NCBI GenBank assembly: GCA_026419655.1
Contig: JANZZA010000531.1
Location: 1-18,596, forward strand
Length of the DNA stretch: 18,596 bases
Direction: 5' to 3'
DNA from: Armatimonadota bacterium
GTDB taxonomy: Bacteria; Armatimonadota; Zipacnadia; Zipacnadales; FEN-943
Shown: positions 6,628 through 14,733 of the stretch, one piece after another
Numbering within the stretch: position 1 is the stretch's first letter
Layout: the number at the start of each line of letters is the position of its first letter
Notes under the pieces: model-generated
Told to the model about the DNA's origin: nothing
Seen by the model: the letters and a program-made list of their open reading frames with translations, nothing else
Database searches by the model: none
Translations under genes and position numbers: made by a program

Positions 6628-7719
6628 ATGGGCGTTACCCCGCTGCGCGAGTTTGAACCGTCGCCTGACTGGCAGCGCCTGCGGGCGAGCTTGATGTTAG
6701 AGGGCGAGCCGGACAGGGTGCCGCTGGTTGAACTAATCGTTGACCAGGGCGTCAAAGGTGCCTTTCTGGGGCGTCCGATTGCCGGCCCCGCTGACGAAGT
6801 AGATTTCTGGTATCAGGCGGGCTACGACTACATTTCCCTGTGTCCCGGGTACACCGTATTGGCGCCGGGCTGGGAACCAAAGGAAGGCTGGCGCCGCAGC
6901 CAGGTGGCGTCGGCCTATGGCGATGGGCGTCAGGAAGTCGGCTGGGGCGTGGAGGGCGCTGGCCTCATCACCTCATGGCAGGACTTCGAGCAGTATCCCT
7001 GGCCATCCCTTGATAGCGTTGACTGGAGCTTTTTCCAGTACTGCATGGACCCGAAAAATCTCCCGCCAGGTATGAAGGTGATCGGCCGCGCCGGTGACAT
7101 TTTCACCCACACCTGGGGGCTTATGGGCTTCGAGACCTTTTCCTTTGCGCTGGTTGAGAACCCCGAACTGGTCGCCGCCATGTTTCAACGGATCGGCGAG
7201 TTTATCTACAGCATCTTCGTGCGGGAAGTCGAGCTGGACACCGCAGGCGTCATAATGGGGCTGTGGTATTCTGACGACATTGCTTACACTGGCGGGCTTA
7301 TGTGCAGTCCTGCCGTCCTGCGCGAGCACCTGTTTCCGTGGATGAAGAAAATCGGCGACCTGGCCCGGCAGATAGGCGGCGCTTATTTGTACCATTCCGA
7401 CGGCGACCTTTGGCAGGTGATGGACGACCTGGCGGCCTGCGGCATAAACGCTCTTCACCCGATTGAGCCGAAGGGCATGGACGCAGAGGAAGTGAAGCGC
7501 CGCGAAGGACATCGGTTCTGCCTGTGCGGCAATATAGAAGTAGACCGTCTCTCGCGGGGCACGCCGCAAGAGATTGACGCCATGGTGCGCGACCGCATCC
7601 AAAGACTGGCTCCTGGTGGCGGTTACTGCGTCGGCTCATCCAATACCGTGCCGTATTATGTGCCGCTGGAGAACTATGTGGCCATGCAGAATGCCGCCTT
7701 TCGCTACGGGGTGAAGTAG
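6628..7719 (+). CDS. Uroporphyrinogen-decarboxylase-family protein (MtaA/CmuA-like, not HemE)
   Basis: This 363-residue protein has the URO-D TIM-barrel fold. Visible landmarks are EGEPDRVPLVEL near the N-terminus, GDIFTHTWGLMGFETFSFAL in the middle, YLYHSDGDLWQVMDDLAACG with GINALHPIEPKGMD after it, LCGNIEVDRLSRGTPQEI, and a C-terminal GGGYCVGSSNTVPYYVPLEN. These belong to the family branch that includes the corrinoid methyltransferases MtaA and CmuA and many uncharacterised proteins, rather than heme-pathway HemE, whose N-terminal arginine motif is absent. Histidine and cysteine residues (HSDGD, CLCGN, YCVGS) could bind a metal. Start: AGGA (6616-6619), eight bases before the ATG. Such proteins often occur in carbohydrate clusters of this bacterial group with unknown function. 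The neighbouring isomerase gene suggests a shared catabolic role, which is inference only. Confidence 0.85.
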   Translation: MGVTPLREFEPSPDWQRLRASLMLEGEPDRVPLVELIVDQGVKGAFLGRPIAGPADEVDFWYQAGYDYISLCPGYTVLAPGWEPKEGWRRSQVASAYGDGRQEVGWGVEGAGLITSWQDFEQYPWPSLDSVDWSFFQYCMDPKNLPPGMKVIGRAGDIFTHTWGLMGFETFSFALVENPELVAAMFQRIGEFIYSIFVREVELDTAGVIMGLWYSDDIAYTGGLMCSPAVLREHLFPWMKKIGDLARQIGGAYLYHSDGDLWQVMDDLAACGINALHPIEPKGMDAEEVKRREGHRFCLCGNIEVDRLSRGTPQEIDAMVRDRIQRLAPGGGYCVGSSNTVPYYVPLENYVAMQNAAFRYGVK

Positions 7720-7903
7720 AAATCGGCTCGCGACGGGCCAAAGGTGCCGGAGCGCCGGGATGAAACGCCTGGGGCACACGATAAGGATTAGGGTCGGCCA
7801 GAGGTGTTGGGGTACCTGGCGCGAAAGAGCAGCGCCGGCACGGGCAGGGCTTCACGGCAATAGCCCATCGCGTGCCAGGATGACGCAGGAGCAGTCCAGG
7901 GGA

Positions 7904-8022
7904 GATCGTTGCAAAAGCTGGTGCTGGCTTGTGCAGGGTGCAGAAAGTGTACAGCGCCGTGCGCCTGGCCTTTCACCTGTGGGTGGCGTCTGGGATGCGG
8001 CAAGGCGACCTTTGCAACAGTC
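7904..8022 (+). repeat. Repeat family 1, copy h (best preserved; upstream of the isomerase gene)
   Basis: This 119 bp copy has the best inverted ends: GATCGTTGCAAAAGC on the left and GACCTTTGCAACAGTC on the right. It was used here as the reference for the other copies. It ends 39 bp before the isomerase start and points towards it. The remainder of the 342 bp spacer (7720-7903) shows no gene and no clear terminator. Confidence 0.75.
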
Positions 8023-8061
8023 TCCACGGAGAACACATGAGCAAGCTAAGGAGGGAACAGA

Positions 8062-8859
8062 ATGCTCTACGGGCTAATCCACTACAATGCGCCCGGCGAC
8101 ACCCTGGAAGAATTCCTCAATTATGCGGCCGAGGCTGGTTTTGACTGCGTGGAATTGCAGATAGGCGACCTGTGGCCCGACCGGGGCGACCCGGAAGAGC
8201 GCGCCGATGAGGTGCGCGTGATGCTGGAAGACCGGGGGCTAAAGTGCTCGTCGGTAGCCGCAGGAAATGACTTCAATGTCCTTGACGAGGACCAGGTGCG
8301 GGCGCAGGTGGAGCGTTTTCAGCGGGTGTGCGAGCTGGCGATGATTGTGCGGGCGCCGGTGATCCGCACCGAGGGCGGCGCGCCTAAGGACGAATGTCCC
8401 GAAGAACACTGGGTGGAAGCAATCTCCAACTGCATCATCGAGTGCCTGGATTTTGTCGAAGACATGGGCCTCATTCTGGCGGTGGACAACCATGGCTGGA
8501 TTACCAATAACCCGGACGTGCTGCTCAATATCCTGGAAGTCGTGGATTCGCCCCAGGTGGGCACCAACCTGGACACCATGAACTACCGCTGGTACGGCCA
8601 CCCGGTGGAAGTGCTGCCGTACATCTACGAGCGGGTGGCGCCGTGGGTGAAGTCCACGCATTTCAAGGACGGCACCGGGTCGCGCGGAGAGTACCGGGGC
8701 GCTGCTCTGGGCGAGGGCGAGATACCCTTAGAGGCGGCGGTGTGGGCTCTCAAGGCTAATGGCTATCAGGGCGCATGGGTAGCTGAGTACGAGGGCCCTC
8801 GCGACCAGTCTGCGGAAGGTTACAGGCGCTGCCTGGAGTGGCTGCGAGAGAACACATAG
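8062..8859 (+). CDS. Sugar phosphate isomerase/epimerase-like TIM-barrel protein
   Basis: This 265-residue protein belongs to the xylose-isomerase-like/AP-endonuclease-2 superfamily: single-domain TIM barrels that use a divalent metal to isomerise or epimerise sugars, inositols or keto acids. Candidate metal ligands fall at the ends of strands in the usual order: D142 in LAVDNHGW (family members usually have Glu), D171 in GTNLDTMN, H200 in KSTHFKD and E242 in VAEYEGP. The length is typical and there is no signal peptide, so it acts in the cytoplasm. AGGAGG (8049-8054) stands seven bases before the ATG and fixes the start. It lies 342 bp after the URO-D-family gene, with a repeat unit just before it, so it may have its own transcript. 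The substrate is unknown. Confidence 0.88.
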   Translation: MLYGLIHYNAPGDTLEEFLNYAAEAGFDCVELQIGDLWPDRGDPEERADEVRVMLEDRGLKCSSVAAGNDFNVLDEDQVRAQVERFQRVCELAMIVRAPVIRTEGGAPKDECPEEHWVEAISNCIIECLDFVEDMGLILAVDNHGWITNNPDVLLNILEVVDSPQVGTNLDTMNYRWYGHPVEVLPYIYERVAPWVKSTHFKDGTGSRGEYRGAALGEGEIPLEAAVWALKANGYQGAWVAEYEGPRDQSAEGYRRCLEWLRENT

Positions 8860-9183
8860 CTTCTGCTCGCCCGGCGGAATCACCGTATGGTTTGGCCGCC
8901 GTGTGCGCATTGCCCGACCTTGGCGGACCGGGAATGCTGGCGCTGGGAGTGGACTGGCACCCGGTCGGACCGCCGCGTGGCCCCTTCCCTGATGTTGAGT
9001 GCGGTCGGCAGCACCAGCGCGAGAAGGCTGGCGCCATAGGGCGTGGGGCGGTGCTCCCTTGCAAAGCACTTGCTCAGGAAAGGCTGTTGCGGGCGTATTT
9101 TATGGCCACACAGCACTGGTAAGGATGCGACGTGCAGACAAATCGGTACTCCTGCCGGGTTTCCCTTCTCGCGCCACTCACTT
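8860..9183. other. Convergent spacer, no gene seen
   Basis: The isomerase gene and the unknown secreted protein gene converge on this 324 bp stretch, so terminators are expected. GACCGGG (8926-8932) and CCCGGTC (8960-8966) form a 7-base inverted repeat with a long loop, but no T run follows either side. CTTGCAAAG and GCTGTTGCGG (9060-9095) echo the ends of repeat family 1 without a matching interior. Nothing stronger was found. Confidence 0.4.
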
Positions 9184-10374
9184 TCAGTCGGAGAAGATCC
9201 ACTGCATGCGCACGTCCCATAGCAGGGCGTCGAGGCGGTCGAGCGTCGCCAGGTACTCTTCCTCGGCCGCGATGTCCACGGCGTCTCCCTCTAGATGCGG
9301 TCGCAGCGCCTCCAGGCGGGCCATTGCTTCTTGGTACGCCTCGGCGGCTTCAGCCACGCCGGGCACCCGAGTTTCTGCAAAAAGTTTTTCGAATTCGCGC
9401 TTTATATGCTCAAGGCACTCCGGGCGGTAGCGCAGCGGACGGAAATCCAGCGCCCGTAGCTTTGCCAAGGCTGGCTCGAAACGTGGCTGCAGGTAGGCGA
9501 GAAGCTCGGCGTTGCGGCGGCTGAGGCCGTTCCAGAAGGCAAAACGCAGCTCCCGCCCACCCGGCTTGGCTGAGATGGTCCACGTGACGGGATAATTCGT
9601 CACGTCGAGGCGTGCCCGGCCTACCAAGGCCGGATCAGTCAGCCCACCTGCTCCGCCACCGCCGCCCTCGACGCCCATGTCATATTTCTCGTCATAAAAG
9701 ACAACCCACCATTCTCGCGCAGCGTCCAGTTCTGCTTCGGCCCGCGTCTTGTACACGCCGGCGGCAGTGACGGCCACTCGCTGGCCCTGATGGAAGTAGC
9801 CGCTTGGATATGCCACAAGTGAGACCGTCAGCAGAGGCACATGGTCGCCTTTGGGATGAGTGGTGATGGCGCAGAAAAGCGGCTCTTCGCCCGGTATGAC
9901 CATAAAACGCGCGCGCACCCAGGCGGCGGGCATGTCCCACACAAATTCGCAAGAGCCCCGCTCACCCTGATCCAGCGCCCGCACGGCCTTCACCGGATAG
10001 TTGCGCCCCGCCTCGCCGTCGAGCGAGAAGTTGAAGAAACCGTTGTGGTACCAGTTGAAGCCGGCTGGGCTGGTCATGCCGATTTGGCCCTCAAGGGCGA
10101 TGGCGTGTGGCGCGTGAGATTCGTGATAGCAGGCCCAGTGCTGAAGGCTGTAGCTGCAGGGCTGGCAGGCCAGGACAACGGTCCATTTCTTGGTCGGGTG
10201 GTTGTCGTGGCCTGGGTAGCCACCGAGGGGTTCTGGGGCGCCAGGTCCGGCGCTTACAGAGGCCTTGGGGCGCAGTTTTCCTTGCCCTTGCGCGGCCCAC
10301 GTGTGCGCTGCAAGTGCGCCGGTCAGCAGCGCCATCACAACCCAGTACCATCTTAGCTGCCCGTTGCTTGTCAT
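9184..10374 (-). CDS. Secreted protein of unknown function
   Basis: I do not recognise this 396-residue protein. The N-terminus (basic, then WVVMALLTGALAAHTWAA) is a signal peptide. The mature part starts with a proline- and glycine-rich linker, then about 200 residues rich in aromatic and beta-type sequence (NWYHNGFFNFSLDGE, ARFMVIPGEEPLFCAITTHP), resembling substrate-binding or galactose-mutarotase-like beta sandwiches, without a diagnostic motif. A glycine-rich loop (VEGGGGGAGG) is followed by a basic and acidic helical C-terminus of about 130 residues that could form a coiled coil. The start is ATG at 10372-10374, overlapping the TGA of the GH42-like gene as ATGA, with GGGGA just upstream. 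A reading starting at 10626 would be mostly shadow of that gene. The overlap predicts coupled translation, so the two proteins may work together outside the cytoplasm. Confidence 0.75.
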   Translation of the reverse strand: MTSNGQLRWYWVVMALLTGALAAHTWAAQGQGKLRPKASVSAGPGAPEPLGGYPGHDNHPTKKWTVVLACQPCSYSLQHWACYHESHAPHAIALEGQIGMTSPAGFNWYHNGFFNFSLDGEAGRNYPVKAVRALDQGERGSCEFVWDMPAAWVRARFMVIPGEEPLFCAITTHPKGDHVPLLTVSLVAYPSGYFHQGQRVAVTAAGVYKTRAEAELDAAREWWVVFYDEKYDMGVEGGGGGAGGLTDPALVGRARLDVTNYPVTWTISAKPGGRELRFAFWNGLSRRNAELLAYLQPRFEPALAKLRALDFRPLRYRPECLEHIKREFEKLFAETRVPGVAEAAEAYQEAMARLEALRPHLEGDAVDIAAEEEYLATLDRLDALLWDVRMQWIFSD

Positions 10375-13300
10375 TGCTTCCCCACCAGCCTCACCGTGGT
10401 CTCTCCGCGGATTCCCGTCAGCACGTCGCGGGCAATAATTTTCCAGGCGCCAGGTGCGTCGTTGAGAGCAAAGGGGATTGTTGTTTCTCCCTTTAGCCCG
10501 GCCGGCATCAAGGTGCGGGCGTAGTAGAGACGTTCCTCGCCGTCCGGTCCGAAAACCCTTACGCGAAGAACTGGGCGTGCATCCCTTGTGCCGCCCGTAG
10601 CCTGGAGCGCCACCCTCACGGGACACGGTACCCCAGGCGAATGGGGCGACGGCGCCGAGACCTTCACAGCGGCCACCTTGTAGGGGAGCGCCGAAATGAA
10701 GGTTGCTGGGGTGAACCGTAAGTCGGCCGCAGTGCGGTCAGTCAGGCCCAGATACTTGCCCGCCCGCAGGTCGTACAGGTGGCGCTTCGCGGGTGCCAAA
10801 ATCGTCACCTTGACGGGCGCCTTCACGTCCTCCGGCCGTGGCGGGAGCGTACCGAGTATCCTTGCGGGCCCTCGCGCGAAGGCTGCTACCCGGCCCCCTG
10901 CCATCGTTTTTCCCTCGGCCTCCTGCACCCGCCAGGCTGGCTGCACCTTGGCTATGTCGGCCAGGAGCCGCGGCAGTGCTAGCCTCTCACTTTCCGCGCC
11001 GGCTGCTACAGCGCGTGGCAGGTCCTGGAAGGAAAAATTCAGGAGAATGGCCGTGCCTTTACCGACTTGCCTGCGGAAAGCCAGTGGCACATCCCCTGCA
11101 GAGGCAAGGGGCGTGGCGTCCTCGGCAGCCGCAGCCACAGCGCCATCGGCCAGCACCTGAGCACCACCAAGCGCTACTGGCTTGGGCAGGCCTTCACCAG
11201 CCTGTCGCGTTATGCCGAACAGCGCATCCAGGGCGCCCGCCTCGCGCGGCTTGCAGTTACCGTCAGCTACACCGGGCCGCACGTCGCTTATGAGCACGCC
11301 GCCGTCCCGCACAAACCGCTCGATTTCGGCCGCTTCCGGGTCGGAGAGCGCGACGATGTGCGGCAGGAGGAGAACCTTTGGCGGCTTCTGCCTCAGCCGT
11401 CCGGCTGCTACCTCGCGGCTTGTCACGTAGTAGGACACGTAGCTCGCGTCCTCAAGCATCCGCAGGACGGCGCGGTGCGAAGCCTCATAGCCGCCAAAAG
11501 GCGCCGACAATGCCTCGAAGTGCAGCGACGGCTGGGAGTGATAAATCGCCACCGGGTCACAGTCGTGCTCTGACGCCACCAGGAGCTGACCCAGCCCATC
11601 GGTAAGCTCCTTCACGTAGGGCAAGAAAGTCTCCATCCAGTAGGCCCACGTCAGGTCCGTGTTGTAGAAATTTTCGCAGGTATAAGAGCAATAGACTTCC
11701 AGAAGGGTCGAGCCGTCGAGGATGCTCTCCCACAGAAACCTCGGCAGTCCTGGCAGGTCATTTCGTGGCCAGCAATAGCCGCCAAACCAGTTGCCGCGGA
11801 GCAGAGACCTGGGCGCCAGCGACCGCAGCAAAGTATTCTGAAGCACATCCCGGTACGGCCCCCAGAATTCCAGCCCCTGGATGGTAAGCTCCAGGTCGCC
11901 TGGCACGGAACCTTCAGCACCTATGTGCCCCAAGGGGTCAACTTGCTTTATCACGTCGTGGCAGTAATGGTGCCAGTTGGCGTAAAGAAACTCGCGGAAG
12001 GCCTCGGTGTCGTGGTAGCGAGCAAACTGTTTCGCTGCGGCGGCTTCGGATGCAGTCACCGGCGCGGCTTCCTCGAAGCTCGCGAGATTAGTGCCCCAGG
12101 CCGTGTTGAGAGCTGACAGGTCTGCGTAGCGGCTTCTCAGGAACGCCACAAAGGCGGGCCGCTCATTAGGATGGTAGCCCCCCTCGGCCGGTATAAAGTT
12201 TTCATCGCCCAGGGAGTAAACCAGAGGGTCATAGGGCCTGGACATCTCGGCGCACCGACGCAGGTGCTCGGTTTCCGGGTCGGTCTCCAGATTTGCCAGC
12301 CGGCCGTTGTCCCAGTTGATGCGGGTGACATAGGGCACGGCGCGGAAATCCTGGCGAGCAATATCTTCCGGGGCCCGGCCCTCGCCGTAACCGGTGCCGT
12401 AGTAGTGGAGAATGGTGTTGAAGCCCACTTTGCGCAACTGGTCGCAGCAAAACCGCCCAAAAATGCCAGGCAGATTGCCCCAGACCAGGGCTGGAAATTG
12501 CCCCCTATCACCCTGGCGCACGAAGAACTCGGCTTCTTTCTGGTCAAGCGGCAGGCCGTCGCGCAGGAGCATGGCGCGGCATCTTCCGGCGATGCTTACG
12601 GATGCGTCCAGGGGAAGACTAAAAGCGATGGTCTGGGCGCCCGCCGGCGCCGCGAAGTCGCGGGTGGCAAACCGCCGCTCGTAGTTGTCCAGGAGCGTGA
12701 CGCGGAGTTTCCAGGCGCCCCCGGGGCATGGTGCTGACAGTCGGGCTTTTCCCGTGCAGGCCTCGCCCCGCTCAAAGCTGGTCTTTGCCATGTCGAGTTC
12801 CTCAATGCCCAGCGGCGCAGAGACAAGGAGGGCAGCGCTGGCCCACCCCTCAACACCGCGCGGACTGACCAGCCTCAGGTCCAGGAAGTGCGTCCCGCCC
12901 GGTAATTGAGATAGGCGCAGGGGAAGGGGCGCCTCTCCTGGCGGCAAGGATAGGTTGAGCGTCTCGGAGTGCTCTTTCTCCCCCCATTCGTTGCGCACTG
13001 ACACCTCCAGCTTGCCCTTGACGGCCTGCGTTGAGGAGTTAACTGTCGTGACTGTCACCGTGGTCGGCTCTGCGTCCGAAGTTAGTCGAAAGCCGCCGGG
13101 CGGAAGGCCGGAGAAGGTCACGGCTGTCGTGCGTCCCGCCGCCCACAACAGCGCCTTGGCGACGAGGGAGTGATGGTAGTCGTATTCCGTGAGCGTCCGG
13201 TAGGTATAGGGCTCGTGAGGCGTAAGACAAAAGCCGCCTGCGTAGCCCGCCGGCGACTGAGTGGCATAATCAATCAGTACAATGCGGCCCTTGCCGAGCC

Positions 13301-13943
13301 GGAAGCCTTGTGCAACCATCCCGACTGCCTGGGCCACGTCGTCGAGCTTGCGCTCCTTGAGGAAAGTCGTGCGGTAGAAGTTCAGGCCTGCTATGGGCAC
13401 TTCTGACGCCACAGCAGCGGCCTCTGGCATGGGATGCTTCCATAGCGGCTCCGGGGCTTCGCGGCGGTACGTAAGCAGCAGACCTGCGCCTTCTTTGACG
13501 TGCCGCAGGATTTCGTACTGTATCTGCACGGGCAGCTTGGCCAACGGGAAATTGGCCAGCACGTAAACGTCATAGGGCTGCTCAAGCTTTTCCAATACCG
13601 CCCATTTCTTCTCTTCCGGCGAGGTACCCTCAACCATGCTCGGATACGGCCCATAAATTCCGGGGTCGCCCAAGCTACTGGAGTCTATGGCCGTCTCGCC
13701 GCCCACTTCTATATCCAGCCGCTGGGCAAGCTCGGTGACTTCGCGAGCGGCGTGGGTCGGAGCGATGAAGAACGCCCGCAGCTTGCCGGCGGCTAAGGGC
13801 TTTCCCCACGGCGTGTGCGGCGTGACATAGCCCAAGTGGAATTCGTTGTAATACTCACCCGGCAGGCGGGCCAGGGCGGTTGCGGGCATGAGTAAAATGG
13901 CGGCCAGAAGCCAGCTTCTTATCCTCACGCACTTCGCGCTCAT
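10371..13943 (-). CDS. Secreted GH42-like glycoside hydrolase with extra domains
   Basis: This protein of 1190 residues has a signal peptide at 1-26 (MSAKCVRIRSW, then LLAAILLMPATALA). Residues about 30-270 resemble a glutamine-amidotransferase-like fold without a catalytic centre (YDVYVLANFPL, EGAGLLLTYRREAP). About 275-475 looks like two Ig-like beta domains. About 480-790 is a TIM barrel of the GH42 type: VYSLGDEN places E581 at the acid/base position, and FLRSRYADLSALNTAWG is the family's hallmark helix. The nucleophile is less clear. About 795-990 is a second amidotransferase-like domain (KVLLLPHIVALSDPEAAEIE), as found in GH42 trimerisation domains, followed by beta domains. Typical GH42 beta-galactosidases have about 650-700 residues and are mostly cytoplasmic, so this is an unusual, secreted relative; beta-galactosidase activity is a guess. 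Start: GGAG (13952-13955), eight bases before the ATG at 13943. Confidence 0.75.
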   Translation of the reverse strand: MSAKCVRIRSWLLAAILLMPATALARLPGEYYNEFHLGYVTPHTPWGKPLAAGKLRAFFIAPTHAAREVTELAQRLDIEVGGETAIDSSSLGDPGIYGPYPSMVEGTSPEEKKWAVLEKLEQPYDVYVLANFPLAKLPVQIQYEILRHVKEGAGLLLTYRREAPEPLWKHPMPEAAAVASEVPIAGLNFYRTTFLKERKLDDVAQAVGMVAQGFRLGKGRIVLIDYATQSPAGYAGGFCLTPHEPYTYRTLTEYDYHHSLVAKALLWAAGRTTAVTFSGLPPGGFRLTSDAEPTTVTVTTVNSSTQAVKGKLEVSVRNEWGEKEHSETLNLSLPPGEAPLPLRLSQLPGGTHFLDLRLVSPRGVEGWASAALLVSAPLGIEELDMAKTSFERGEACTGKARLSAPCPGGAWKLRVTLLDNYERRFATRDFAAPAGAQTIAFSLPLDASVSIAGRCRAMLLRDGLPLDQKEAEFFVRQGDRGQFPALVWGNLPGIFGRFCCDQLRKVGFNTILHYYGTGYGEGRAPEDIARQDFRAVPYVTRINWDNGRLANLETDPETEHLRRCAEMSRPYDPLVYSLGDENFIPAEGGYHPNERPAFVAFLRSRYADLSALNTAWGTNLASFEEAAPVTASEAAAAKQFARYHDTEAFREFLYANWHHYCHDVIKQVDPLGHIGAEGSVPGDLELTIQGLEFWGPYRDVLQNTLLRSLAPRSLLRGNWFGGYCWPRNDLPGLPRFLWESILDGSTLLEVYCSYTCENFYNTDLTWAYWMETFLPYVKELTDGLGQLLVASEHDCDPVAIYHSQPSLHFEALSAPFGGYEASHRAVLRMLEDASYVSYYVTSREVAAGRLRQKPPKVLLLPHIVALSDPEAAEIERFVRDGGVLISDVRPGVADGNCKPREAGALDALFGITRQAGEGLPKPVALGGAQVLADGAVAAAAEDATPLASAGDVPLAFRRQVGKGTAILLNFSFQDLPRAVAAGAESERLALPRLLADIAKVQPAWRVQEAEGKTMAGGRVAAFARGPARILGTLPPRPEDVKAPVKVTILAPAKRHLYDLRAGKYLGLTDRTAADLRFTPATFISALPYKVAAVKVSAPSPHSPGVPCPVRVALQATGGTRDARPVLRVRVFGPDGEERLYYARTLMPAGLKGETTIPFALNDAPGAWKIIARDVLTGIRGETTVRLVGKQ

Positions 13944-14184
13944 TCTCACCACTCCGGTCGGGGCATGGTCGCGCGGATAGCACTTCGCTTGGGCTGGCGC
14001 AAGTCCTTTTTGCCGCCACGCCGCCGGCTCCGGGCAACGGTTGGTTTTCCCGGGGGTTTGGCTCTCATGCAGGTTGAGGGCGTGGTGGCTTTTGTGTGTG
14101 GTTAAACGGTGTCAGCACAGGGCGGTTGCCACGCAGACGCGACTGTGTCACCAATTGCCGGCGTGCGAGGTGGAAGTAGCACGA

Positions 14185-14298
14185 AAAAGTCTGGGAAGGG
14201 GGTCTGGGGGACAACCCTTTCCACAGGGTGTCGCCCAGGGCAGTGGGCCCCCCTTTGGGCAAAAAGCGGGGCTCCCCCTGCACCCCCTCCCCGTAAAT
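14185..14298. repeat. Palindromic repeat family 2, copy 2 (long, interrupted)
   Basis: The left arm AAAGTCTGGGAAGGGGGTCT, then GGGGGACAACCCTTT, is followed by the inverse GGGTGTCGCCCAG. A further C-rich arm (GGGGCTCCCCCTGCACCCCC) follows after about 35 bp. The arm CTGGGGGACAACCC pairs with GGGTGTCGCCCAG with one or two mismatches. The bases just left of it (GGTGGAAGTAGCACG) are the inverse of the CGTGCT-CTTCCACC-type flank beside the other copies, so this copy is inverted relative to them. Confidence 0.55.
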
Positions 14299-14521
14299 GC
14301 TCATACTCCCTGGCGGAGATGCACAGGCGCCGGCCCTGCTTAGGACGTGTTGAGCAGCGCTGGCTGTGGTGGCGGTGTTTGTGTGTTTGTGGCGTCGGCC
14401 GGATTTTCGGGCGCCCCTGGTAGGACCGTGGCGTTGGCGCTTGCGCCGGTCGGTCTATAACCAAAGTAGTGGCATGTCGGCGCTTAACCTTGCGTGCAAA
14501 AATCCGGCCTGCTCACAATGT

Positions 14522-14598
14522 AAAAAGTTCGGGAAGGGGGTCTGGGGGAAAACCCTTTTCAAATGGCTTGCCCCAGGACCCGCTTCCCGAAACTTTCC
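14522..14598. terminator. Palindromic repeat family 2, copy 3; candidate terminator for the 976-residue gene
   Basis: The left arm AAAGTTCGGGAAGGGGGTCT, then GGGGGAAAACCC, and the right arm GGCTTGCCCCAGG, ACCCGCTTCCCGAAACTTT form one long hairpin of about 30 imperfect pairs around a short AT-rich loop. Read on the minus strand, the stem ends CCCGAACTTTTTAC, a stem followed by a T run, which fits intrinsic termination about 170 bp downstream of the gene ending at 14764. The same sequence class recurs at three other places in the window, so it is a repeat as well as a possible terminator. Confidence 0.5.
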
Positions 14599-14672
14599 AT
14601 GCTGCTTCCACCACAGGCGCCTTTTGATCAGCGACACGTTGCGCCGGGGCACGGCGCGACTGCACTAGGAGT

Positions 14673-14707
14673 ATGCGCTGGCCGCGCGCGAGGGCTGGCC
14701 GCGTACT
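14673..14707. repeat. 35 bp direct repeat, copy 1
   Basis: It reads ATGCGCTGGCCGCGCGCGAG, then GGCTGGCCGCGTACT. It differs from copy 2 (14734-14768) at two positions and lies 61 bp from it, centre to centre. The core contains GGCC-GCGCGCGAGGGCT-GGCC, itself partly palindromic. Confidence 0.85.
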
Positions 14708-14733
14708 TGGTCAAATGCCGCCCTGCCTTCTTC

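Noticed and set aside
3249..8061. CRISPR array formed by the spaced repeats
   Set aside because: Units are about 118 bp, diverged, irregularly spaced and in both orientations, without short identical repeats and regular spacers or cas genes.
8922..8976. Intrinsic terminator between the convergent genes
   Set aside because: The GACCGGG/CCCGGTC stem has a loop of 27 bases and no T run on either strand.
9040..9130. Repeat family 1 copy in the convergent spacer
   Set aside because: CTTGCAAAG and GCTGTTGCGG resemble the ends, but they are about 30 bp apart and the interior is unrelated.
10375..10626. N-terminal extension of the unknown secreted protein
   Set aside because: It lies inside the GH42-like gene and the signal peptide begins at the ATG at 10374, which has its own ribosome site.
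14041..14668. Overlapping frames of about 100 codons in the 820 bp spacer
   Set aside because: They follow G or C runs and repeats on both strands, lack ribosome sites and show no family resemblance.
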